Source of the DNA: Dyadobacter sp. Leaf189
GTDB taxonomy: Bacteria > Bacteroidota > Bacteroidia > Cytophagales > Spirosomataceae
Reading direction: 5' to 3'
DNA length: 64,000 bases
Assembly (NCBI RefSeq): GCF_001424405.1
Contig: NZ_LMPS01000004.1
Location: 802,537 to 866,536, forward strand
Below, one piece after another: positions 36,592 to 43,916 of this stretch (positions within the stretch are counted from its first letter, which is position 1; the number at the start of each line of letters is the position of its first letter). The translations under genes and the position numbers were made by a program. The notes below the pieces were generated by a model. It was not told where the DNA came from and searched no databases. It saw nothing but the letters and a program-made list of their open reading frames with translations.

Positions 36592-37482
36592 ATGTCAAAC
36601 ACCGAAGGAATGCTCCGGGAAGGCTCACTGGCTAACAAGACGATCATTGTGACTGGCGGAGGAACGGGTTTGGGCAAATCCATGTCAGCCTACTTTCTTA
36701 AACTAGGCGCTAATGTTGTGATTTGCAGCAGGAAAGAAGATGTTCTGACAAAAGCGGTTGAGGAACTCAAAAAGAGCGCCGGAGAAAACATCATTTCGGT
36801 ACAGTGCGATGTCCGCAAGCCAGATCAAATCGAGCAGATAGTCGCGACAGCCATTGAAAAGTTTGGCCAGGTGGACGGGCTTGTGAACAATTCGGCAGGC
36901 AACTTCATCAGTCCAACCGAGCGGCTTTCGTACAAAGCGGTGGATGTAGTGGTCGATATAGTGCTTCGGGGCTCCTACTATTTTACATTGGCATTGGGCA
37001 AATACTGGATTGAAAAAGGAATAAAAGGAACAGTTCTCAATATATCCACCACTTACGCCTGGACCGGCTCGGGCTGGGTGGTACCTTCCGCGATGGCCAA
37101 AGCGGGAGTATTGGCCATGACCAAATCACTCGCGTTTGAATGGGCATGCCATGGTATCCGGCTGAATGCCATTGCGCCCGGACCATTCCCTACCAAAGGT
37201 GCCTGGGACCGTCTTTTTCCAGAAGAACTTTCAGAGAAATTTGCTTTTGAAAACAGGATACCGCTAAAAAGGGTCGGCGATCACCAGGAGCTGGCCAACC
37301 TGGCGGCTTACCTGATGTCTGATTTTTCAGCGTATATGACAGGTGAGGTGATCACGCTGGACGGAGGCGAAGTTCTTTCTGCAGGGCAATTTAACTTTTT
37401 GAACGAAGTGACTAGCGATCAATGGGATACGATCGAAAACCAGATCAAAAACGCCAACCGAAACAGCAAGGCCGGTGAATGA
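36592..37482 (+). CDS. SDR family oxidoreductase, 2,4-dienoyl-CoA reductase-like
   Basis: A 296-residue short-chain dehydrogenase. The NADP-binding motif is TGGGTGLGKS, followed by NNSAGNFISPTERLS, and the C-terminal VITLDGG. The catalytic Tyr of the usual YxxxK is absent: the region reads SAMAKAGVLAMTKSLAFEWA, as in peroxisomal-type 2,4-dienoyl-CoA reductases, where a different mechanism is used. This suggests a role in unsaturated fatty acid breakdown. It may share a transcript with pyrB. Confidence 0.85.
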   Translation: MSNTEGMLREGSLANKTIIVTGGGTGLGKSMSAYFLKLGANVVICSRKEDVLTKAVEELKKSAGENIISVQCDVRKPDQIEQIVATAIEKFGQVDGLVNNSAGNFISPTERLSYKAVDVVVDIVLRGSYYFTLALGKYWIEKGIKGTVLNISTTYAWTGSGWVVPSAMAKAGVLAMTKSLAFEWACHGIRLNAIAPGPFPTKGAWDRLFPEELSEKFAFENRIPLKRVGDHQELANLAAYLMSDFSAYMTGEVITLDGGEVLSAGQFNFLNEVTSDQWDTIENQIKNANRNSKAGE

Positions 37483-37553
37483 AAATTTTCTTACCGTTTT
37501 ATTGGGTAATTTTGGCGGTTCCTTCGTTATTTGACAAAGGTTGAAGAAAACAC

Positions 37554-38840
37554 ATGAGAACAAGTTTAAGCGTTTTGGCTCATATATTGACGGTGGCTGC
37601 ACTAGCAGGCTGCGCGTCTTCCAATAAGACTTCCAAGCCACTACCCGAGGCCCAGGTAAGGTCTACCCAGCAAGCAGCGCCCAGTGTAAGCGAGGAGCCT
37701 TCGCTCGTTGCGATCCAGAGCAAGTACATTCTCAAAGACACCACACAAGCCAAAGTCTACCTTTACGTAGATGCTTACAAAGGCAAGAACCCGATTTCTC
37801 CCGCGGATTTCATCAGAACATACAACCTGAACTACGTTATCTATTCTGATTACGGAACGAGGGAGCGGCTGGGTTACGGGAATGTGAAAATGGATTCGTC
37901 CAATGTGACCAGCACCGGCAATAAAATCGTTATATCCTACGATCTGAAAAGTCCCGACAGAGAATACGGAGTCCTGCTAAGTGAAATAAGCCAGGTGGGG
38001 ACTTTGAAAAAAGTACTCAATGACCTGACGATTAGATTTAAGAAGCTCGATGTAAATCAGACTTATGGAGTTTATACCTCCAACAGTACGCTGCCGTTAC
38101 AGCGGCATTATATCAGCAGTAACGAATCATTTGTTGTTAAAAAGTTAACCGGAGAAGCGCAGCCGCTGCACGTATATTACTACAATCACGACTTTGAACC
38201 GGCCGGCTCCCCGATGAACATTGCTTCCAAAGGAGTTGCCAAGTCGCTTGAAGTTGACAGTACGTTTACGATACAGGCAAACCAGACTTTGAAATTCGAA
38301 AAAGAAGGTTTGTACAACATTTTCGCTGATACCACGCAATCAGAAGGATTAGGCATTCTGGTGGTGAATGAGCGCTATCCAAAAGTGACGCAACCTCAGC
38401 TTCTGCTCGGCCCATTGCTTTATATGAGCACCAATAATGAGATTAACGAGATCAAGAAGGCAGAAGATTATAAGAAAGCGCTTGATAGGTATTGGCTGAC
38501 GCTCATGAACGGAAATGCGCCGCTTGCGCAGCAATCAATCCGCTCATTTTACAGCCGCGTGGAAGAAGCCAACCAGCTGTTTACAACATATAAGGAAGGA
38601 TGGAAAACCGACAAAGGGATGATTTACATCGTACTCGGCCCGCCTGACAAAGTTCAGAGAAGCAAAGACCGTGAAGTTTGGAGTTACGACCAGCGCGGCA
38701 ATGCACAGAACGTTAATTTTACATTTAACAGAAAAAACAATCAATTCGTGGATGATCATTATGAACTGGTTCGCTATGCCGAATACCAGCCCATTTGGTA
38801 TCCAGTTGTAGAAGCATGGAGAAACGGCAGTATACGGTAA
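37554..38840 (+). CDS. GWxTD domain lipoprotein
   Basis: A 428-residue lipoprotein with signal sequence and lipobox LAGC. The C-terminal third contains the GWxTD motif (EGWKTDKGMIYIVLGPPDKV) that names this domain, found across Bacteroidota and some other phyla; its function is unknown. The earlier part is beta-rich. It is followed, with a 25-bp overlap, by rlmB, so the two are probably transcribed together. Confidence 0.85.
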   Translation: MRTSLSVLAHILTVAALAGCASSNKTSKPLPEAQVRSTQQAAPSVSEEPSLVAIQSKYILKDTTQAKVYLYVDAYKGKNPISPADFIRTYNLNYVIYSDYGTRERLGYGNVKMDSSNVTSTGNKIVISYDLKSPDREYGVLLSEISQVGTLKKVLNDLTIRFKKLDVNQTYGVYTSNSTLPLQRHYISSNESFVVKKLTGEAQPLHVYYYNHDFEPAGSPMNIASKGVAKSLEVDSTFTIQANQTLKFEKEGLYNIFADTTQSEGLGILVVNERYPKVTQPQLLLGPLLYMSTNNEINEIKKAEDYKKALDRYWLTLMNGNAPLAQQSIRSFYSRVEEANQLFTTYKEGWKTDKGMIYIVLGPPDKVQRSKDREVWSYDQRGNAQNVNFTFNRKNNQFVDDHYELVRYAEYQPIWYPVVEAWRNGSIR

Positions 38841-39592
38841 GAAAACCCGCCCCAAAACAGTCCCAGTCCGATATGGTATTCGGGACACAGTCAGTAATTG
38901 AAACGCTCCGCTCGGGAAAAGAGATAGAGCGTTTATTCCTTCAGAGAGAATTAGGTTTTTCAGAAATAGAGAAGCTGGCCAAAGAAAAGGGAGTACCTTT
39001 TCAGCGGGTTCCCATTGAGAAACTGAATAGAATTACCCGCAAAAATCACCAGGGAGCAATCGCATTTGTCTCCCAGATTCAATACATGCCGCTGCACAAT
39101 GTGCTGACACAGGTGTATGAAGATGGAAAAACACCTTTGCTCCTGCTATTGGATCGCATTACTGATGTAAGAAATTTTGGTGCAATCGCAAGAACAGCGG
39201 AATGTGCCGGCGTACAGGCGATTATTGTGCCTACAAAAGGCGGCGCGCAGATCAATGCAGATGCGATGAAAACCTCCTCGGGTGCATTGAACTTCCTTCC
39301 GGTTTGTCGCGAACCCAACCTGTACGAAACGCTTTTGTACCTTAGAAATAGCGGCCTTCAAATTATTGCCTGTACGGAAAAGACAGAAAAGTCGCTTTAC
39401 GATATCGACTTTGCAGTTCCGACGGTAATCATAATGGGCTCGGAGGAAGATGGTATTTCAAAGGAATTTATCCAGCTTGCAGATAGCGGCGCCAGGATTC
39501 CATTAACAGGCCAGGTTGAATCTTTGAATGTTTCTGTGGCTAGTTCGATTGTGTTGTATGAGGCAGTGAGGCAGCGACTTACAAAGGTTTAA
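38816..39592 (+). CDS. rlmB: TrmH-family 23S rRNA 2'-O-methyltransferase
   Basis: A 258-residue SPOUT methyltransferase with an N-terminal RNA-binding substrate domain (FGTQSVIETLRSGKEIERLF) and a C-terminal trefoil-knot domain. The three SPOUT motifs read DRITDVRNFGAIARTAE, IMGSEEDGIS and IPLTGQVESLNVSVASSI. RlmB modifies G2251 of 23S rRNA with S-adenosylmethionine; the match is to that branch. I chose ATG 38816, because it yields the family-like short N-terminus; an in-frame start at 38795 is possible. It overlaps the preceding gene. Confidence 0.88.
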   Translation: MEKRQYTVRKPAPKQSQSDMVFGTQSVIETLRSGKEIERLFLQRELGFSEIEKLAKEKGVPFQRVPIEKLNRITRKNHQGAIAFVSQIQYMPLHNVLTQVYEDGKTPLLLLLDRITDVRNFGAIARTAECAGVQAIIVPTKGGAQINADAMKTSSGALNFLPVCREPNLYETLLYLRNSGLQIIACTEKTEKSLYDIDFAVPTVIIMGSEEDGISKEFIQLADSGARIPLTGQVESLNVSVASSIVLYEAVRQRLTKV

Positions 39593-39606
39593 GACTTTAT
39601 AAATCT

Positions 39607-39702
39607 ACAAGTTTGTCACCCTGAGCGGAGTCGAAGGGAGGAGCGATAACGCATTCCCTTCGACCACCCGGCGGCCCGGTGCGCTCAAGGTGACAAACTT
39701 GT
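39607..39702. repeat. Large palindromic REP-like element
   Basis: ACAAGTTTGTCACC (39607-39620) and its exact complement (39689-39702) bound a hairpin with inner GTCGAAGGGA/TCCCTTCGAC arms and the CCCGGCGGCCCGG variant. The unit CACCCTGAGCGGAGTCGAAG belongs to the same family as the cluster at 5856-6108. It lies between the convergent rlmB and mnmA genes and may terminate both. Confidence 0.85.
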
Positions 39703-39751
39703 AAGATCCGACTTGCAATACTGCAGGGTTATTTAGCAACGTGCCGAGCTA

Positions 39752-40855
39752 CTACTGGCGGAAACTCTTCAAAATCCAACCTCCTCCGACAACATCGTCA
39801 CCTTCATAAAAGACTGCTGCTTGACCGGGGGCGATGCCATTTACGCCGTCGTGGAAGCGGGCTACTATTTTGTCGGGTTCGATCTGCTCTATTAGTGCGG
39901 GGGTGCCGTCGTGTTTGTATCTCACCTTTGTCACTGTTTCCAAAGGCTTTTCAATGGAAGCATATTTTTGAAGGTTCAATTTGCCCACGTACATTCCATC
40001 GCGGAACAAGTCAGGTAAATCTCCCAATACAACTTCGTTAGTATCTTTCCTGATCTCGGTAACAAATGCAGGTTTCCCAAGCGCTATGCCCAAACCTTTC
40101 CGCTGCCCAACTGTATAAAATGGATAACCTTCGTGCTTTCCGACAATGGTGCCATCTTCAAAAACGAAATTGCCGCCGGCCACTTCTGCTTCCAGCCCCG
40201 GAATCCTTCTTTTCAGGAAGCCGCGGTAATCATTATCAGGCACAAAGCAGATCTCGTAGCTTTCAGACTTGTTTACGAGATCGATAAAACCGCGTTCTTT
40301 CGCCATTTCACGGATCTCGGTTTTATGCAGATAGCCAAGAGGCAGTTTGGTACGGGCCAGGCTTTCCTGAGATACGCCCCAAAGCACATAACTCTGATCC
40401 TTCCAGCTATCTATGCCTTTTGACACATAATACCGGCCGTCATTGAATTGCATATTCGCATAATGCCCGGTCGCAATGAATTCGCAATCGAGCCTGTCAG
40501 CGCGGCGGAGTAACGCATCCCATTTAATGTGTGTATTGCATAAAACACAGGGATTTGGCGTGCGGCCTTCCAGGTATTCTCCTGTAAAATGATCAATTAC
40601 ATAGTCGCCGAACTCAGCGCGGATATCGAGAATATAATGGGGAAAGCCAAGCTCAACGGCAATATTCCGGGCGTCGTTGATAGAATCAAGTGAGCAGCAG
40701 CCGGTTTCTTTTTTGGTCCCGCCACTGCTGGCGTAGTCCCAGGTTTTCATGGTCATTCCAATGACCTCATAACCTTGTTCGTGTAACATAACAGCTGCGA
40801 GAGAGCTGTCGATGCCGCCACTCATGGCGACAAGAATTCTGCCGTGTTTGCTCAT
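39752..40855 (-). CDS. mnmA: tRNA-specific 2-thiouridylase
   Basis: A 367-residue enzyme that thiolates uridine 34 of tRNAs for Lys, Glu and Gln. The PP-loop is SGGIDSS (12-18). The two catalytic cysteines are in NPCVLCNTHIKW and SYEICFVPDNDY. Other family signs are ATGHYANMQF and FYTVGQRKGLGIALGKPAFV. Its length is normal. The 143-bp leader has a -7 box and a hairpin; no coupled gene. Confidence 0.96.
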   Translation of the reverse strand: MSKHGRILVAMSGGIDSSLAAVMLHEQGYEVIGMTMKTWDYASSGGTKKETGCCSLDSINDARNIAVELGFPHYILDIRAEFGDYVIDHFTGEYLEGRTPNPCVLCNTHIKWDALLRRADRLDCEFIATGHYANMQFNDGRYYVSKGIDSWKDQSYVLWGVSQESLARTKLPLGYLHKTEIREMAKERGFIDLVNKSESYEICFVPDNDYRGFLKRRIPGLEAEVAGGNFVFEDGTIVGKHEGYPFYTVGQRKGLGIALGKPAFVTEIRKDTNEVVLGDLPDLFRDGMYVGKLNLQKYASIEKPLETVTKVRYKHDGTPALIEQIEPDKIVARFHDGVNGIAPGQAAVFYEGDDVVGGGWILKSFRQ

Positions 40856-40907
40856 GGTAGTAATCTGCCGAAGGTTGAACGCCTTCCGATTGGTGATATA
40901 AATATGA

Positions 40908-40951
40908 AACCGCTGAACAGACTAACGCTGTGCAGCGGTTCCGCAAAGGTA
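40908..40951 (-). promoter_or_regulatory. mnmA promoter with leader hairpin
   Basis: TACCTTTG (40944-40951, exact TAnnTTTG) on the minus strand is followed by an inverted repeat AACCGCTG/CAGCGGTT (40908-40915 and 40933-40940) in the leader. The hairpin may alternatively be the 3' end of the upstream minus-strand gene. Confidence 0.4.
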
Positions 40952-40998
40952 GTGAATTGTTTAGAGCGGCAGGCTGCTAAACCGACACATTTGAACAA

Positions 40999-42042
40999 TT
41001 ACGAGATAACCTGTCTGATAATATTCTTGATATTCAGCTCAATAATCTCCGTCATACTTTCACAATGCCGGTAATGCGCATCTTTAAAATGCGTGAAAAG
41101 TCCATCTCTCAGCTGGTGGATATTGTCCGCAGTTGAAATTTTATCTTTGATCGAAACATCCCGCAGCTCGCGCAGCCGGTGACGCTCGCTCCTCGCCTGG
41201 TACATAATAGACGATTGCTCTTCCTGCTGGTACTGCAGTACCGTTTTATCCGTCAGGTACTCCATTGCAAGCTCCACATAAGGCAGGTTTTCCTTGAAAA
41301 ATTGCGGCATATACACTTTCAGGTTGCCTTCGTAAAACTGCTGATCAAAGTCGATCGCGCGCAAACGGAACTGGAAATCGTCGAAATCAGGCGTGATTTG
41401 CATTACAAAATTGTACGACCGCATATCTCCGAGCAATGTGATCATGCAGCGCTCATTGAACTTCACAAATTCTTTCGCAATGCGGATCGGATTATAATCG
41501 GTATGCCGCAGACGGGTTTTGGCAAATTCGTCACCTGGTATTCCGGCAATGTGCTCTTCGACCAGCGAGTCGCCGTCTACGAGGTAATTAACCTGGTTGG
41601 GCGAGAATATTTCTTCCAGTTCCAAACCATAAATCCGCGATGCGTCGGCTTTTTTGACGTAGAAATAATCGTAAATATCATTGAGCCTGTTGACAATCTT
41701 GATCCTGAACGGATTGGAATTTCCGAATTTACAATAATCAATGCGGTCAATGTACTTGTGCTCCACAATACGCAGGTTACCCGACGCTTTGAGCATTGCA
41801 TACGCTTTTTTGAGACCACTGTGCAGCCGGTCGATTTCATGCGGCGGGTAAAGCGGACTCTCCCACAACGTATCCTTCCCGTTCTTGTCCATTACCGGAA
41901 AGGATTCATAAAAATTGAGCAAATCATGGTAACTTACCGGAAGACGGGCATCCCGCTGATAGAAACGCAGGTACTTCCGTAGTTCAGGACTCACCGGGTA
42001 GATCGGCTTCTTTTTTAATATTTTAACATCACCCTTTTCCAT
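40999..42042 (-). CDS. Conserved unknown with protein kinase-like motifs
   Basis: A 347-residue cytosolic protein of no family I can name. Residues 155-235 contain motifs in the order of the kinase-like fold: HIAGIPG, then GDMRSYN (205-211, Asp206 and Asn211 five apart as in the catalytic loop), then IDFD (230-233) in the position of the DFG Asp. An upstream FYVKKADASRIYGLELEE may supply the Lys and Glu pair. The C-terminal 100 residues are helical and charged. I infer a small-molecule or protein kinase-like fold of the APH/HipA class; activity and target are unknown. The next minus-strand gene, mnmA, is 143 bp on. Confidence 0.6.
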   Translation of the reverse strand: MEKGDVKILKKKPIYPVSPELRKYLRFYQRDARLPVSYHDLLNFYESFPVMDKNGKDTLWESPLYPPHEIDRLHSGLKKAYAMLKASGNLRIVEHKYIDRIDYCKFGNSNPFRIKIVNRLNDIYDYFYVKKADASRIYGLELEEIFSPNQVNYLVDGDSLVEEHIAGIPGDEFAKTRLRHTDYNPIRIAKEFVKFNERCMITLLGDMRSYNFVMQITPDFDDFQFRLRAIDFDQQFYEGNLKVYMPQFFKENLPYVELAMEYLTDKTVLQYQQEEQSSIMYQARSERHRLRELRDVSIKDKISTADNIHQLRDGLFTHFKDAHYRHCESMTEIIELNIKNIIRQVIS

Positions 42043-42114
42043 AAAAGGAAGTTACGCATAATTAGCCGATAGTATCAAGCGGTGTTTTTAGCAGAACATG
42101 ACAGATTTAAAGAA

Positions 42115-42717
42115 ATGAATCGCACGGACCTGATCGGAATTGTGGTTTGCGGAGGAGAAAGTTCACGAATGGGAAAGGATAAAAGCATGCTTATTTATCA
42201 CCAGAAACCGCAGTATGAGCATGTGGGCGATCTTCTTGACAATTACTGCGAAAACGTAGTGATATCATGCAATAACCGACAACTGGCGCAACTGAAAACA
42301 CAATACGATAAGCTGCCTGACTTGCCCGAATACGCCAACACCGGTCCGATTGCTGCATTGATGACGGCATACCATACCTTCCCGCACAAAGATTTCCTCT
42401 TCATTGGCTGCGACTATCCATTACTTTCAGCGGAGGATATCTCCTCTTTTTTGAGTTCAATCGGGGAAAACACGATTGCTGCCGCATTTTATAATGCGGA
42501 AGGAAAGTTTGAGCCGCTGCTTGCGTGGTATTCGTGCAAGCTAGGTGAGATCGCGGATCACCATTATCGAATGAATGATCTTTCATTGCAATCGCTGCTG
42601 CGGAAAGTCAATGCACAAAAGTTTTTCCCAGAATCCGGAAATGCGATGAAGAGCGTAGATACTGTGAGAGATTTTGAAGAGATGCAAGCTTTTATAAACC
42701 GCATTAACAATGGTTAA
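42115..42717 (+). CDS. mobA: Molybdenum cofactor guanylyltransferase-like NTP transferase
   Basis: A 200-residue nucleotidyltransferase of the MobA family: IGIVVCGGESSRMGKDKSML is the nucleotide-binding loop, and FLFIGCDYPLLS carries the metal-binding Asp. The family attaches GMP to molybdopterin to make the bis-MGD cofactor needed by formate dehydrogenases. I chose ATG 42115; an upstream start at 42082 adds 11 unlikely residues. It overlaps fdhD by 8 bp, which fits a role in maturing the oxidoreductase encoded two genes on. Confidence 0.88.
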   Translation: MNRTDLIGIVVCGGESSRMGKDKSMLIYHQKPQYEHVGDLLDNYCENVVISCNNRQLAQLKTQYDKLPDLPEYANTGPIAALMTAYHTFPHKDFLFIGCDYPLLSAEDISSFLSSIGENTIAAAFYNAEGKFEPLLAWYSCKLGEIADHHYRMNDLSLQSLLRKVNAQKFFPESGNAMKSVDTVRDFEEMQAFINRINNG

Positions 42718-43549
42718 AACACCACCTGCTTCCGTAATGCGCCGGCAAATCCGGCGGGTGACTAGCTACGGAACAGATCATAATGAAGATTTCCTGGCGG
42801 TCGAAGAGCCGCTCGAAATCCGTGTCGCATTCCGACAAAATGAAAATGCAAGCTGGCAAAATATCTCGGTTACCATGCGTACGCCCGGAAACGATCACGA
42901 GCTGGCGGCAGGTTTTCTTTTTACAGAAGGTATTATCCAGGATCTCCGGCAGATCAAAAAAGTAGAAAATTCGGTTTTCGAAAAAAATCTGGTCCTGGTA
43001 ACGCTGGCTGATTCCTGCGTGCCGAACCTGCACAATGCAGAGCGGAATTTCTATACCACGTCGAGCTGCGGTGTGTGCGGAAAGGCGAGTATCGAGGCTG
43101 TCAAAACAGTTTCCCGATATGTTTTGGAAAATACACTGCTGGTAACGCGCGAGGTGCTTTTCGGACTTGCCGGCAAGATCTCGGGCAGTCAGCGCGTTTT
43201 TGAAGAAACAGGAGGATTGCACGCAGCAGCTCTTTTTGATAGAAACGGGAACCTGCTGAACTTGCGCGAAGATGTGGGGCGGCATAATGCATTGGACAAG
43301 CTGATTGGTGCTGCATTGTTATCCGACCAGCTTCCCCTCGCAGGTAACATGCTTTTGCTTAGCGGAAGAGCGAGTTTTGAGTTAATTCAAAAAGCATTGA
43401 TGGCGGGAATTGAAATGGTTGTTTCCATTGGCGCGCCTTCAAGCCTGGCAGTTCAGCTGGCTGAGGATAACAAGATCACACTGGCAGGTTTTTTAAAACA
43501 AGATAGGTTTAATGTTTACACCGGTTTCCACCGGATTTCAGGTCTATGA
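42710..43549 (+). CDS. fdhD: Formate dehydrogenase accessory sulfurtransferase
   Basis: A 279-residue FdhD protein. It passes sulfur from cysteine desulfurase to the molybdenum cofactor of formate dehydrogenase. The sulfur-carrying loop has Cys120 and Cys123 (SSCGVCGKAS). Other family signs are NDHELAAGFLFTEGII, FEETGGLHAAALFD, REDVGRHNALDKLIG and LSGRASFELIQKA. It overlaps both neighbours (8 bp with mobA, 4 bp with the small unknown), so the four genes are one operon. Confidence 0.95.
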   Translation: MVKTPPASVMRRQIRRVTSYGTDHNEDFLAVEEPLEIRVAFRQNENASWQNISVTMRTPGNDHELAAGFLFTEGIIQDLRQIKKVENSVFEKNLVLVTLADSCVPNLHNAERNFYTTSSCGVCGKASIEAVKTVSRYVLENTLLVTREVLFGLAGKISGSQRVFEETGGLHAAALFDRNGNLLNLREDVGRHNALDKLIGAALLSDQLPLAGNMLLLSGRASFELIQKALMAGIEMVVSIGAPSSLAVQLAEDNKITLAGFLKQDRFNVYTGFHRISGL

Positions 43550-43914
43550 AAATTCGAATCCAACAAAATAAAGTAAGGTACCGACTGTCCAAAAGCGATG
43601 TAGCACAACTGGCCGCTGAGGGTTACCTGGAAGAAAAAACAACTTTCCCGCAAGGTCAGCTGACTTATGCATTGCAAAGCCTGCCCGATACGGATTCACT
43701 TTCCGCTTCTTTTGAAAACCAGCAGATTACCATTTATATCCCCGAAAGTTTCGCCAAAACGTGGCCCGACAACAATGTAGTCGGAACAGATTTCCATATG
43801 CCTTTGAATGCAGGCGATTCATTGTATATCCTTGTGGAAAAGGATTTTAAATGTCTCGACAATGATGCAGAAGATCAGTCGGACAACTACGAAAATCCAA
43901 ATCAAACCTGCTGA
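43546..43914 (+). CDS. Small conserved protein of the fdh operon (DUF7009-like)
   Basis: A 122-residue soluble protein beginning MKIRIQQNKVRYRLSKSDVA and ending in an acidic stretch with two cysteines (CLDNDAEDQSDNYENPNQTC). It overlaps fdhD by 4 bp and is 2 bp from the oxidoreductase gene. I recall similar small proteins beside fdhD in Bacteroidota and believe they are called DUF7009, but this is from memory. A maturation role is inferred from the tight position only. Confidence 0.75.
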   Translation: MKIRIQQNKVRYRLSKSDVAQLAAEGYLEEKTTFPQGQLTYALQSLPDTDSLSASFENQQITIYIPESFAKTWPDNNVVGTDFHMPLNAGDSLYILVEKDFKCLDNDAEDQSDNYENPNQTC

Positions 43915-43916
43915 CC

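Noticed and set aside
41179..41982. 267-codon plus-strand frame opposite the kinase-like gene
   Set aside because: The minus-strand frame has a normal start and motif order; the plus-strand translation is low-complexity hydrophobic/basic and has no recognisable fold.
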